From contig CM021318.1 of assembly GCA_010645155.1 (NCBI GenBank), positions 10,099,154 to 10,163,153 of the forward strand: a DNA stretch of 64,000 bases. The letters are read 5' to 3'. Under the pieces are notes generated by a model that saw only the letters and a program-made list of their open reading frames with translations, was not told where the DNA came from and ran no database searches. The position numbers and the translations under genes were made by a program. Positions 46,107 through 59,260 of the stretch are shown here, in pieces; positions within the stretch are counted from its first letter, which is position 1, and each line of letters begins with the position of its first letter. The DNA is from Tigriopus japonicus (lineage: Eukaryota; Arthropoda; Copepoda; Harpacticoida; Harpacticidae).

Positions 46107-48369
46107 TCATATATTGATACAGAATGTACCATTCGAATTACTACTATTGTTACCACTGACACCACTTCCATTCTCTTCCATTTTTCTAAACCCATGAGTA
46201 CCCACTGACAATTTGGGTGTTCTGGAGGTTTTCCCAAAGTATCTAAGCTTTTCACTCGGTGTGAAGTCACTCATCAAGGCACTATGAACAGTGAGGTCAC
46301 AAGGGACGGTAGCAATTTGTCGTTCGGAGGGAGGAGGGTCAAAATCGGACGAGTCTCGTGGGGAAACTTCCAGTGTATCACAATCGGTCTCGGTGGGGAA
46401 TTCTTGATTCAAGGTCACATACGTTTTCGCTCCGGAATAGCGCTGGTTCTGCAAGTATTTGATCATAGTTGTTTGGTTCTGACGGTGAGACAAGGGGTCG
46501 GAGACGGGAGACCTCCGCAATAAATCCACTTTTCCAGAGGCTTGCTTCGAGCACGTACTCGGAGAGCTCTCTTCTGAGTAGCCACTCTCATCGGAAATAT
46601 TATCCGGCTCTGCACTCAATTTCAAGGCTTTCAGATCAATTGCACAACAATCTTGAAGGGATTCCGTATCCTTGGCATGGGTCTCGTCCACAGAATCCGT
46701 GGTATCGAAATAACAACGCCGTTTCGAACTTAATCGAGATGAGAATTGGTGGTTATCGGGCGAAAAACTGGCCGCAGAGTCGGCGTCATCCACGTCCCTT
46801 GGGAGAAGCCAGTTCGTGGCCGTGATTTCGGACGGGAGTAAACCGTCGTCTTCGTAGGTGATTACCCTGTCTTGATCTCGTTCACGGTGGCGGTCTTGAG
46901 CGTTTCTCTGTTCGCTTTCGATTGTGTCTCGCTCGTACTTTTCCATGGATAGGTGGAAGTCGAGGCTATTTTTGGGGTATTTGTTGGCCCCTTTGTGTTC
47001 GTCATCGTCTTCCGTGTCATGATCTTCGCGGGGACGTTTGCCACCCGTGTCTTGTGCGTTGTGTTCGTCTTCGAGGGCGTTCTCTTCCTCATCTTCCTCT
47101 TCTTCGTCGTCTTCGTCGTTGTCGTTCCGGTTTTCGCTTTCATCTTCGTTATCGGAACTCGTTAGGAAATGGTCATCGCCGACATCAAGGTCCGGCTTGA
47201 TGTATGCCGCTTCCGGACTAAGTAAATCTGGTTGGAGCCGACTTTCGGGGTTGGGATTGTTCAAGATGACCTCCATTGGTAAGGTGGACAAAGATGAGCT
47301 GAGACTGGTCATTGCGGTGGAGGTTTCGGATGGGCCCAGAAGAATGGTTTCTCCGGCCTTTGATGAGTCGGATAGACGTTCAAACACTAAGGAGTCACAT
47401 TTAGGGTTGAAGAAATCCGTGGGATCCGTTTCATCCACTTCATAGGGGGCTTCTTCGATGACTTTTAACTTGGGAGCGGCCTTGCCTTTATCTATTGAAG
47501 GCCGGTAATTAGAGGACCCGGTGTGGAGCAAGATCTTTCGGTAAGGCATCGATGGGTTGTCATAAATGGTATTGGCCAGACTCAATCTGGCATTTTGTCG
47601 GGATATCTTTTCTTTCTTAAAGTCCACCAAGGCCTGATGGAGTCTTTCTTGTAGCCTTTTGGTCAAGGCATGGGCTTTTTTATTGCTTGAACATAAGACA
47701 GCATGACAACGGAGCTCCTGCTTCATTTTGCGGCCTTCATGTCTAAAATAAAATTAATGAAAATTAGACTTTAACATCTGCATGTCGTGATAACTCAAAC
47801 TAGTGTCGTACCTGTATATCCAACAGAAAACTTTCGGATAATTGGGATCAATTGCGCAAAATGTGATTCTGTGCGCCCAATATTCCGTGAGTCCATGTTC
47901 TTTGGTTACGGCTTTTAATCCTTGTGCGGTGATGGTCAATTTCATCACAATATTCGCTTTATCCGATGACACGTGGTTTCGCCACAACGTGCCCAAAGGC
48001 TTATCCACACAACCATCCCCTAAAAAGGCAGAATCTCATGATCTATGCTTCGTTACTTATTAGTTTAAATAAAGCCTTCGCTTACCTCTGGCCCAAGCTG
48101 TCAGGACATTCCCTAAATAGATCACCCGATATTCCGGGTCGATGTCACTAATTGTGGCTGAACGTTTCTTCTTCCAAAACTTGGGCTTCATCATTGTCGA
48201 CCTTATTGTGACATGAGGAAGACTCATTGAAATCATGCTCGGACCAAATCGAACAACCTGAAATCGACCAAAAGAAACACGTCATTTCAAATTTCAATAC
48301 ACTCACCAGGACGTTTAGACTTAACATGTTGAAGATGGGCACTGTTTCGCCAAATAATTGGGCAATCAT
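46107..48369 (-). CDS. FAM43: FAM43-like protein with PTB/PID domain
   Basis: Minus strand. Exons: 48369-48307 (less certain), 48257-48086, 48019-47812, 47742-46107; GT-AG, phases agree, 692 residues. The PTB domain begins at about residue 63 with DPEYRVIYLGNVLTAWARG and continues with GCVDKPLGTLWR, EYWAHRITFCAIDPNYPKVF and IYRHEGRKMKQELRCHAVLC, the signature of FAM43A/B. PTB domains bind NPxY-type peptides or phospholipids; the specific partner of FAM43 is not known. The long C-terminal half is disordered, with an acidic run near residues 355-380 and Ser-rich stretches, and is much longer than vertebrate FAM43. If exon 1 is not used, ATG codons at 48236 or within exon 2 could start the protein. 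Confidence 0.88.
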
Positions 48370-51300
48370 GCAAATCAACTACGCGTATCCATCACGTTAA
48401 ATACTCCCTAACACCGAGAAGGTCTAAAACGTGTTTCCTCAACGCTCCAGATTAAGAGCCAAGTTCGGGGAAATTTGATGAATAATCAAAGCGTTTGAGA
48501 AAATGAATTCCTATCAATCTTTCATGGTTTCACATTAAATTTTCGTAGCCATGGAAAACTGATATCAGCGTGGACAAAGTTTCTTCGTGTTCTACTTTAT
48601 GATAGACTCCCGTTCCAAACCAATCCTTCTTGCCCACAAAACAACGCAGAGGACAACTCACCAAAGTGATGGCATGGCTAAGGTGTGATGAATGCTCGGT
48701 CAATGCTGGAGGCTCACATGGCTTTCTTCAAAGGGATCTTGGGATAAGAAATGATGAAAAATGGACGTTTTTCTCAAGGCAACGAGTCAAAATGTATTCC
48801 ATAAATGTCAAGTACGCCATTCACCTGTGGCTGTGAGCGCTAAGCGGACCAACTGAGCCTTGGCGTACATACGGCGCACTCACTCCAAAGCTTAAGCAAG
48901 CAACGAAAGAGGGAGGCAGAGCATTCAGGCCAAGCACCACAAGCACCACTGGATTCTAGGGCTTGGCAGACATTCTGCCTGACACAGTGACCATTGGTCG
49001 TGGTCGAAGAAGCTCTCATTTTTTTGACTAACTATAATACTTAAGTTTTATTTTACTCATGACATCACACGGTAATCATATCGTAATGAAATCAGGATAA
49101 AAGCTTTTGATTCAATCCGATTCAAAATGGATATCATGAGAGCTTTGGAAATGTGCGCATATTCATGTTGACATTGATTTAAGAAAAAAGTTTTATCGTG
49201 TTTCTCAAAACATTCCTGTCAGCTTTTTATTGTCTCTTCTTTAACATATCCAAGTTTTAGAGAGAGAGGCACATATTTTTTCAATTTTCAATCTCCTAAC
49301 CCTGAAGGTTGTCATAAAGGTACTGCAGCACACCGTCCACGCCTCAATGGTTGATCCACAGCAGAGACAGCAAGCACTCCTCCTTTTGGTGACAACCGTA
49401 GCAGACGAAATTAGTTGTAGTGTCTCCAGGATTTACTGTCCTTTTTGGCACACTTGCGTCTTCAATTGACCTTGATCCGTCCACAGGATCAATAATTTCT
49501 GTTTTATTTTAGAAACTCAAATTGTTGAGATGGTTCATGAAAAGAAGATGATACTGGACAAGCTTGTTTTCAAAGGGAAATCATTTGATTTAAGACAGAA
49601 AGAATCAATATGCTTTGAGTCTTTTAGAACAGAAAGGTTATCTTGCGATATCCAATGTTGGATGTCCCGTACACCAAAGACAAAACAGGTTTAAGAGGCA
49701 AAACGCGTCTAGCATTCTGGCATTCTGGTTGTCGTTAGAGAGAGACGTGAGACTTTAAGCCACCTTTGCCAAATTGAAATGATGAACGCCAATTTCGACT
49801 TAAGTGGTACCGATCTTTTTTTTAGACCTGTTGAGATAAAATGTTGACGAGATGATTCGACAGAAACGTGATAAAGGGGACAGTTGTTAATATTGGGGTA
49901 CATACCGTGTAAGCCATTACACCAATTGGTCGGAAAAGTGTAAGCAAAGAAAGAGTTTGCACATCCATTTTTCCCCCTTGAATTTTGTTTTTTCCCGTCA
50001 AATTGAAATCTCGTGTCCCAACGCATGCACGAAACTCTCTACAAATCAACTGGCTTTAAAATAGACGAAAATTACTCCTTCACTCCTGAACCAAATAATG
50101 CTTTCAAATTTAATGGCTTAGTGTTACCCAAATATCATGAAAGTGATTATTATCCTAGTTGCCAAATAATCCAATTGTGCTAACTATTTTAATTTTGGCA
50201 TGACTGCTTAAGATGTTGGTACAAGAATCCCAAAATTATTTGGCAAGATTGTTTTAGGCCACGGTCAGATCAACCTTGGGTCAAACCACAAACCTGAAGA
50301 TTGGAGTATGGGAGTGTGAGCGCACGTGAAAGACAGTGAATGCCTTATCAGGACGTCGGAATCACTCTGGACAAAGAGTATATTCAAGTTGTACGAGATT
50401 AAAATAATAAAACGATAAAAATGGAGATTTTTTTGGTTTTGACAAGAAGGATTTGCTAAAGCTAAGAAATTAATTTATTGCCTTTTGAACAAGAGCCTTC
50501 ATCGTTATTGATTCGTTTTTTTAAGAATAAGCCTGGAAAAAAACAAGATTATGTTAAACCGCTATGCTACGGAAAGGTACTTTAAAATATTGATAATAAA
50601 TTACTGTTCAATCGTGAAGGTTCGTTTTGGACGGAAAGGCCTTTTTTCTTTCACTTTTACAACAAATAAACAGGAAGAACGTGCGGAACTCTAAATATTC
50701 GCAGACTAAATAGAAAAAAGTATAAAAAAAATGCACACTAATTTCCGCGGTAGAATTGAAATTGGAAACTCGACCTAATCCACAGAACTAGACGTCCCGA
50801 CGAGATGTTTTGCCTTCGGCAGATTCTCAAGGTTGGGATTCTTGAATGGATTACCGGTTCGAGCGCGATGATATTTTTTTTACTTTTGCTTAAATTTATC
50901 TTTTTTTCTTGAGAAATGCGTACGTAGCAATAATTTTAAATTTTCGCTATTTGCGTAATCTTTCAAGTTGTTTGACACAACTCAAACAAACGGTCCCTTG
51001 TAAAGGGCTTGTGTGAGTTTGCTGACTACTTCAGTGTACGAAGTTACGAAGGGTGATTTGAATGAACCGAATATTGATGAACAGGATGCTGTACCTGGCC
51101 ATATTTAGAAACAAATCATGGAGCCAAGGTGCTCAAGTTGATCGAAATGTTGTGGTTATGCAACCGTATATTTTAGCATCAGGCCATCCCCATCCAAGCT
51201 GCCCTTCTTAGAATGCACTCATTTTCCTAGGAATTTCAGGTTTTCTTTCGCAGTGAATTAACACCAATTTCAGGTCCGATGAAGAATTGCGCAGTTTGGG

Positions 51301-51655
51301 GAGCTTGAATGTTTTTATTTGATAGGAATTTCTCTGCTAAATAATGCCCATCAGTCACAACTCAGAGATCCTCGGCTTTGTACATCCCAGCGGGCCCTTT
51401 TATGGATTCTACATCAATCAAACTCAAGCTAAACCATTCTACTTGAACAAACTTTTGGTCTTTCGTCTGAGTTCTCATTGCTATGTCGAATTGAACCGTT
51501 CACAACATTTGCGACTGTGTAATCATTCGTCACTCCTTTCATGGGCGAGCATAATAATAAATAAGGGAGGAAATGCCCACCCATGATCAGCTAGTTACGA
51601 CGAATAAATACAATTCTAACAGTAAGTACAAGCTTGAACACATCCTCAAGGTACA
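48370..51655. other. intergenic region, nothing recognised
   Basis: 3.3 kb without a supportable gene. Short frames (for example 48630-48836 plus and 49709-50049 minus) lack domain signatures. AATAAA-like words are frequent because the DNA is AT-rich. Confidence 0.35.
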
Positions 51656-54600
51656 TTATGACGCATAAGTATCTTTGAAACGTTGCTCCACGTGATCCAG
51701 GGCAGTCTTTGATGTTCCATGGGAGGCAGATGTCTTGCCATTTGCAAACGGGCTAACAACCGTGTCATTGTTGGGATGAATGAATGCTGCAATCGAATAT
51801 CGAGATTTATTTTCAGAGTCCAAACTCACTCTGACTCTATGAGGAGTGGCTCGGTAACGTCCACCACTCCATAGTTGCAAGATCTCGCCAATATTTACAA
51901 CAATCGTTCCAGGAATAGGAGACACGGGAATCCATTGACCATCCAAACGCTGAACTTCCAAGCCACCCTGATCATCCTTAAATAAATATTTAAAAAAACA
52001 TTAGAGTTGGGGATTTTTTATTATATTAACCGAAATGTTTATCTTAGAAATATGTTATTTTCATGTGAAAATAAAAAGGACACAAATTATCAAAGAATAG
52101 GTCTCATCCAATTGGGCACCGCCATAAATCATAGCACTAGGTTTTGCATAAAAACAATCGGTCAACTTACAATCATTGAAAGCTCATTCGATCATTCTGT
52201 TTTTGTATACGATACAACTTGAGCGCATGTTTAAGCTGAAGTGATTATGAGATCCTGAGCGAATATTTCAAAATCACCAAAAACTGAGCTTTGTGCGTGA
52301 AAACTTGTTGGTAAATGTATGTCAAACAAGTTGAAATATCCGAAACCAAGATGACAAGCCCTTTTCTTTTCACGTTTCTAAAATTGGTCAGAAAATGTGG
52401 ACTTTTTGCATTTTTTCTGAGCTCTAATCATCCCGTTTACCTGAAACAACAAAGTTAGGCCTCCATAGTCAGAATGCTCTCCACAACGAGTTATAGACTG
52501 ATGTTCAGAACTCTTCAGATCAATAGGAGGATAATGCAAGAGTCTCAAAGAAGTAGCATTGCCAGGGCCAAACATGTTTGAATGGCTTTGCAACATGTCT
52601 CGTGGTTGGACTCCCAAATCTTTGGCCAGACATTGTAACAAGCGTTGAGCCAAAATGACCGTTTGGTGAGAGAGACTCTGAATGGCTCCATCGAACATTT
52701 TTTGACCTAGAAGTTGATGCTTTTCCAAGGAGTGGACGTCAAATGATTCTTTAAACTCGACAATGTCCTTGTTTTCGAGAATCTCACGGCCAATTGCCGA
52801 ATATCCATGGATTCGTTCCACTCCACGCCTGAAAAATGACATGATGCGTAAAGGCGCAAAATGTGACACATGATATCTCACGAAAGATTATCAGCAGTGA
52901 GGCCTAAGTTTATTGAAAACTTTATATGATAAACTTTAGACCGCCTTAGAAACTGTTAATTTGAGCCACACAGGGTTGGTAATGAGTAGGGTCCGGAAAT
53001 ATCTTTTAAATATAAAATATTTTTAAAATATTTCTCCACTTTTCCTCGATTTTTTATATATTTTGGCTGTTTCAAGGAAAAAATCAATGTTGTCTCGGAT
53101 ATTCTTGCCCCCCCCCCCCCAAAAAAAATCGGCCAAAATTGAAGATTATAAATGAATGACCAATGCTCAATAACGCTTACCCAAAATGAACCCAAAATAC
53201 GAAAAAATCTCTAAGAAATGACTTATGAACAAAGATTAGACATTCAAAACCAAAACTACTGTCATATCTAAAAAAAACTGCGCCATCTATTGAGACAAAT
53301 TGAGAATTGCAATGAAAAATCAATTGCATGTCAGATTTGCCTCAAAAAAAAAACAGCCATAGCATCATATTCACCAGAAACAAATTTGAAAAATCGGTGC
53401 ACACAGACAAAAATACCAAATAATGACCTTATCAAAAAAAAATCTTCTTACATATCCGGCTTTTCTCCCAAATATTTTGGGTTTTTGAAGAAAATATATA
53501 TCGGATATTTTGTTATTTTTTTGCAAATATTTTTCTGGGCCCTAGTAATGAGTAAGAGCGGGCAAAAATACTCTTCTTTACATAAAGTCTTTTTTTCTGC
53601 CTTTTTACACTTTCCGCCTTTATTTTCGCCTTTTTCACAATTTTGGCCATTTCGCATTAAAAATCCAAAAAATTTTCTATTCATTTTTGAAACATGTCAA
53701 CTTTTGGCAATTTTTTCAGATTTGGAAATTTAATACAAGTAGTCACTGTAGTCGCCAAATATCGCAAAACTCAGTCCAGGTAAAATGGCGGAAATCTCTA
53801 TGAAAATTTGCCTTGTCATAACTTGAAAGCACAATCAAACCTGAATAAAATAGTATTTTCCGCCCTCAGGAACTTCTCAGAGACATCTTTCCTTTTTCAA
53901 TTATTGTTAGTGCAGCTCTTTGATAAATAATTAAGTTCTTTAAGTCTAGTTTTTTAATATCTTGCTTTTAGTAAATTCCCAAATCAAGGGTATATCTCTA
54001 ACCAAATTTTATATCTTTTTCATTAAGTTAGATTAAATCAAAACTGAAGAAAACTTCACTTTAAAAAACCAAAGTGAAATGTGTTTTGCAATCTTGAGGA
54101 TTCTCAACAAAGCCTGCGGATCATTGATTAACTAAAGACAATCAATATTTGAAATCTTGCTCTTCAAGATTAACAAATGAAGAAGATAAGAAAGTACCTA
54201 AGGCTATCTGGTTAAGAAATTTCCGGGTTTTGCCATTTTTTGCACTTTATTTGCGATTTTGACCTTTTTCTGCACCTTATTTTGCAATTTTGAGCTGGTT
54301 CTTGTGTGGTTTTTGGAAAAGATTAAGCCTATGTTTATTTGCCAACTCATCCATCCTCAATGAAATCAACACGATTTCTTAAAAGTTAATTGCAAACGAG
54401 AATCAACATTAGTTCCTCTTCAGTTGCAATGTAGCCTCTCTTTATGGAACAAAAAACAAATGTCAGAAGAAAAGTGCAGCTTGAGGGGATGAACTTAAAA
54501 AAGTTCTTGCTTTCAGCATGACAGTCGTTAATTTTTGCAAATATTCTCCATTTTTCTTAAAGTTTGGTTATGCCTATTTCGTGAGTGTTTCACTTTTCAT

Positions 54601-56795
54601 TTTAAATATGTATTGGGCAATTTTTGGGTCTTCTGGGTCGTGCCACTCCAAGCCTTTTACAAGCTTTGCAAATGGCAGAAGATCCTCACAGAGAAGATAA
54701 AGGAGTCCTAGCTCATCAAAGGGAAGAGACTGCTCTAAAGCTTGAAGTCAATCGGTGAAAGGGTGATCTTTTTCTGAGACGAGAAAATGTGGACTGTGGA
54801 CCAAAAATATTGTCCAAATGAACAGTTGGATTGCCTCTACAAAGTCCAACATTTTGAGCCCTAGTGATTACTGCGTTACCCTTTAAAGTTCTCTATCACT
54901 CAACTCTGCAGGGTAAGGGATGTTATGCAGGCTTTGATGTACGTAGTTTTCTGTTTCAAAATATGGAAACAAGCATGATAAAGATCCCTTCACCACTATG
55001 ATAAACATAAAAATTGCATCAAATTAAATAATCAATTCAACAAAACAGATATAATTTGCTTGAAACTTTTCACTCAAGACAATATTCATAAAAAATCTGA
55101 CTTTTAACAGAATTGTGAATCTTGTTGGGATTTACTACGTCGTATACCGTTAAGTGATCCAACCAAAAAAATACGATAATCATAACGTTGCAAAGGCAAA
55201 GAAATGAGGAGAAAACTGTTGACTCTTACATAACTTTAATTTTGAAGGACAAATCCTGTTGATGATAACAAAGGGATTTTTGAAACTAAATGAAATATGA
55301 AAAAAAAAACAATTAGCTCATTAAAAAGCGTATTTTTTCACATTTTTTCTCATAAAACGTCGTTTTACCGCTTAAGAAGTGCTTTTTTGCCCTCCAACAA
55401 CTACATTTTTCACAGCCTGTAATTAAACAATATTCTAAACACTTAACATATGCTTTGAAGCCACTTGAAATACGCTCAAAAAACTATGATGAATAAATTT
55501 GTAGCACCATACAAACAAGATTTGAAATGAGCAGAACAAACGATCCCTCAGCTTGTCTCAACAAAAGATATGAAAAAAGGTGGAGCAAACATTTTTGAAT
55601 AGACTTGGCATGTTTGCTTACATGGCCATGAAGTTGTCAACTGTTCCAATTCCCTCCAGAATGAAGAAATTTTTGAAAAATGCCACAAGCAAAATAATAG
55701 GATTTTCTCCATGCGTAGTCCAAGCAAAAAAGGTAGTTCGATTTTTTTTTCTTATGCATTTTTTTTAGGTTTGTTTGGATGGCTCTGCAAGCTCAAACTA
55801 AAGTAAAAAATAAAAATATACATTTTTTTCCTTAAATCGTTTTAGCCCATTAAACAGATGATGCATATTTTGGGGGTTTGTTCATTTTGATATTCATTTT
55901 CAATATACATTGCATGTTCTTGAGTTTTGTTTATACTTTCATCTCAAAGCTTACAATTTTTTGAGTGAATAGTTTTCGTTTAGTTTAAGTTTTGGAAAAG
56001 GCAATCAATGACAAATGCTTTCGTGACGATTATTATTAGAGCGAGGATAAAAAAGTTTTTTTCCCGCAGAGCAGAAATCCTTGACGTTTTACGATGTAGG
56101 TCAGCTTGGGTCAGCTGAACACCTGCAATAAAGGAGAACTAGCAACGTCAACTATGTAGAATTTCTTCTCTGCAGGAAAAAAAACTTTTTTATCCTCACT
56201 CTAATTATTATTAACACAAAAAATGCTATAGAATTCTGTCATATGTAAATAATGTATATACTAATGCATAATTTACTATCAAAAATAAATTTAACCAACT
56301 TACCACATATCGGTTATATCAGTCATTTATCTAAATATTTGTCAGAGAAAATTTATATGTTTTGAGTTTTCATCAATTTCATGGTCCTCTTCATGGGTCC
56401 AAAACTGAAATTACGTAACTTCTCCAAACTTGAATAAGAAATCTCCTCTCATTTCGACGCAAAAAAGGGCTTGGGAGCTTTGATTGTGCATTTACACTGA
56501 ATAAAGTTCAAACATGTATTTTTTGTATGTCCAGTCTCTGTCTCTATGTTCACAATTGATTAACCAACCTGAACGCTTCTTTGCTCTCCATGGGTTGATC
56601 GAAGAATGCTCGGGAGGCTTGCATACAATCAGTAACAATCTTGGATGATATGCCATGGCCTTTCAAATAAGCAAACCCCCAAGTTTGAAAGGCCTCTTTG
56701 AGTAGAGCACCCACTTTATCATAGCTGCTATTGCCAGGATCCACATGAATCAGAGAAATGGCAGAAACGTCTAACACTGGGATAGAGGACTCCAT
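51656..56795 (-). CDS. isopenicillin-N-synthase-like 2-oxoglutarate/Fe(II) oxygenase
   Basis: Minus strand, three exons: 56795-56569, 52828-52441, 51976-51656; 311 residues. The ATG at 56795 (MESSIPVLDVS) has a strong context; an in-frame ATG at 56819 would add eight residues. The N-terminal DIOX_N region (SIPVLDVSAIS ... AFQTWGFAYLKGHGI) precedes the double-stranded beta-helix. Iron ligands are His194 and Asp196 (GEHSDYGGLTLLFQ) and His251 (RATPHRV). The 2-oxoglutarate-binding R-x-S is Arg264/Ser266 (RYSIAAF). All catalytic residues are present, so it should be active, but the substrate cannot be inferred. This family is best known from fungi, bacteria and plants and also occurs in invertebrates. 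Intron 1 spans 3.7 kb and holds transposon relics. Confidence 0.9.
53225..53552 (+). mobile_element. foldback repeat family X, copy 2
   Basis: Matches the reverse complement of 22195-22625 in order (GATTAGACATT, CCAAAACTACTG, CTGCGCCATCTATTGAG, TGCACACAGACAAA, CCAAATAATG, TATCGGATATTTTGT, GGGCCCTAGTAATGAG). It lies in intron 1 of the oxygenase gene and directly abuts the next element. Confidence 0.6.
53553..54358 (-). mobile_element. TAGGGATGGGCAAAA-family DNA transposon, copy 2
   Basis: An inverted, more degraded relative of 15512-16344. It shares GCGGGCAAAAAT at one end, TTGGCAAATAAACAT (minus strand) at the other, and several interior blocks. It is inside intron 1 of the oxygenase gene. 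Confidence 0.6.
56035..56217. mobile_element. MITE with about 45-bp terminal inverted repeats
   Basis: The left end TTAGAGCGAGGATAAAAAAG ... CGCAGAGCAGAAAT is mirrored by ATTTCTTCTCTGCAGG ... TTTTTTATCCTCACTCTAA. It is flanked on both sides by ATTATTA, compatible with a TA- or TTA-type target duplication. Length is about 180 bp with no coding. It lies in intron 1 of the oxygenase gene. Confidence 0.75.
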
Positions 56796-58314
56796 GTTTT
56801 CGACAGAACTTTGGAACATGTCGCCAAAAGACAGGGTTGCCCCATGACCAAAAATACCAACCCTGTTGACCAAACGGGCGTTGATACATCTAGATTTCTA
56901 CACGCTTCATAACCAAATTAATATAATTCTGTTTCCATTTGAACATCAACGGGACAAAGTTTACTCGATAAAGATTGTATTCGTGGAAGTAGGTTAAAAA
57001 ATAGTTTACCTTTCCCTAAATAAACTTACCCTCTCTCTCCCCCTAGTGCTTTAGCAACACTGCTCAGAGTTTCGACCTTGCCAAAGTTGGGATAATGAGA
57101 CACGTTTTTCTCGAAACATCTTTAAACTGAACATTTCAATTTCAATTGGTATTCCTATAAAATAAACTTATCCTTAAATTTGTAGCAAACGTCCACATAT
57201 GTATATTTTAGCCATTGGTCAATGCATCTTAGTTGTCACCAACATGCCGTTTCCATCCATTCACAGACAGACAAAAACAGTATTTCAAAGGTATTATCAT
57301 CTTCCTTATACAAATATATCGGTTTCCAGAATAGCTTCATGTAATGGAAATAAAAGGAATAATTTACTACTTGGTGTTCAGTCACACTGCGCTTATGTCA
57401 ACAATGGGAATTTGGGAACGGCAAATTTGCTGAGTGAATACAAATTTCGCCCGTTGTTATTCGTTGAAGCTGGTAAGGACTCGGAGAAATAATTTAATTC
57501 AAACTATCGCACTGTGAATATTGGTGCAAGATTGTGTTATTCTTAGCCACTAAATAAACTTATTAGAGTTCGGCGTCTTATCTGTCAATGTTCATCTTGG
57601 CAAAAAACGTTCATTGAAAATAAGATTACATCATTTATTTTAAGAATTATTTGCACAATTTACCACAGATAAACCCGATGTGCAAATTCAAACTCTTTGA
57701 CTGATCAGTATTTTTTATCGAACAGGACAATGCCTATGATGTATTGATTGATGGTTTTTATTCAATAATCTATTTTTGTCTGGTACTGCATTCCACACAA
57801 CGGTTAAAAGCTATAAAAAAGAAGATGGTTAAATGTTTTCATATTGATTGTCGACCCCTTTACTCATTGATGGTGAAATTATTTCTGATCAAAAAAATTT
57901 TAAGTCCACTTTTTGCCGTCCTCAAAGCAACACCTAAGTGAAAGGTCGCAATCCACAAGATTGACAGGTTACAAAACGAAAATAGTCGCCCATGTTATAA
58001 CAAGGCACAAAAGCCTAACCTAATTTCAAACCTCTCAATACGCACTGGACACGGCAAAGCAGCAAGTTCGTGTCAAATTGCTTAGCAGTTGCACTTATTT
58101 CCACCTTGGCCGGTTGAATGTAAGGGACGCTATACCATCGATCAATGCTTTTGATACATTCTGTCACATTTGACCTCTTTAAAGAAAACGCGCTAAGAAG
58201 TTCTTAGCAAAAAATGGAAATAAACATTTTGTCAATAAAGCAATTTGACCAAAAAACATTTATAAAAAATATTCGTTATTTTGGTAACACTAGTTTTCCA
58301 TTTTTGTTAGCATC
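56796..58314. other. divergent intergenic region between oxygenase and GATD3 genes
   Basis: This presumably holds both promoters. An ATG frame at 57199-57492 has no recognisable domain. No clear TATA or other site can be supported. Confidence 0.35.
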
Positions 58315-59091
58315 ATGTTGGGCCCACTCCGAAACCAAATGCTTAAACTGGCGCCTCGAAGTGCGGCCACTTCCACTCGATTTTTTTCCGTTTCCGGGCC
58401 CAAAGAGGAGCGAACCGTGGCCGTAGTTCTCTCAGGATGTGGCGTGTACGACGGTACAGAGGTCCATGAAGCTGCGGCTTGTTTAGCCGCTTTAACTCGA
58501 CACGGATTCAACCCGCTCATCTGCGCTCCGGATATGAATCAAGGCCACGTGGTTGACCATCAAACCGGCCAAGAAATGAAAGTGCCCAGAAACGTCATGC
58601 AAGAATCCGCCCGAATCGCTCGAGGAGCTGTCAGTCCATTGGCAGATCTTCGGGGCAATGCCAAAGTCGAGGCCATTGTGTTTCCAGGAGGGTTTGGTGC
58701 GGCCAAAAATTTGTCGGATTTTGGCTTCAAAGGCGCTGATATGACGGTTCATGAAGATGTCAAGAGAACCTTACTCGAGTTTCATGAAGAAGGCAAACCA
58801 ATTGCTTTGTGTTGTATTGCTCCCATTTTGGCCGCTAAAGTATTTGGTGAGCATGGAATCAAGTTGACCTTGGGAAAGCAAGGAGATGAATCTAAGTGGC
58901 CTTTTGGTGGAGCCGTGGAAGTGGCTAAGGGCTTCGGAGCGAATATGGAAGAGCTTGATGTAAACCAAGTTTGTTATGATGAGAAGAATAAGATTATCAC
59001 AACGCCGGCTTTCATGTACAATGGAGCTTTCCATGAAATTCAAGATGGAGTGAACAAGATGATTGCTATGCTAGCAAAGGTCTTGGCTTAA
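58315..59091 (+). CDS. GATD3: GATD3/ES1 mitochondrial DJ-1-like protein
   Basis: An intronless 258-residue frame. The family (ES1, C21orf33, bacterial ElbB) adopts a class-I glutamine-amidotransferase/DJ-1 fold. Bacterial members have glyoxalase activity and animal ones sit in mitochondria. A basic, Ser/Arg-rich presequence (MLGPLRNQMLKLAPRSAATS) is followed by VAVVLSGCGVYDGTEVHEAA, the loop VFPGGFGAAKNLSDF, the nucleophile elbow ALCCIAP (Cys166/167), and KQGDESKWPFGGAVEVAKGFG. All are complete and full-length. The ATG is the first in frame. AATAAA at 59255-59260 is a likely poly(A) signal. Confidence 0.95.
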   Translation: MLGPLRNQMLKLAPRSAATSTRFFSVSGPKEERTVAVVLSGCGVYDGTEVHEAAACLAALTRHGFNPLICAPDMNQGHVVDHQTGQEMKVPRNVMQESARIARGAVSPLADLRGNAKVEAIVFPGGFGAAKNLSDFGFKGADMTVHEDVKRTLLEFHEEGKPIALCCIAPILAAKVFGEHGIKLTLGKQGDESKWPFGGAVEVAKGFGANMEELDVNQVCYDEKNKIITTPAFMYNGAFHEIQDGVNKMIAMLAKVLA

Positions 59092-59254
59092 TCAATTACT
59101 TTTTAACCTATTTTATTGTAAGTGTACAGAAGTGCCAATGAATTCGTCAAAAATATAAATCGATCTAATTCTGTCTTTACGCAACAGTCTCTGAATCACG
59201 TGGTCAATTTCTTTAAGAATTAGACTGACCTAAAACTTGTAGAAAAACAATTTC

Positions 59255-59260
59255 AATAAA
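59255..59260 (+). terminator. polyadenylation signal of the GATD3 gene
   Basis: An AATAAA lies 164 bases past the stop codon in AT-rich DNA. Confidence 0.45.

Noticed and set aside
46862..47445. Open frames opposite the FAM43 acidic region
   Set aside because: Antisense shadows of the Glu/Asp-rich coding sequence.
57199..57492. 97-codon ATG frame between the oxygenase and GATD3 genes
   Set aside because: No recognisable domain and no splice or poly(A) support.
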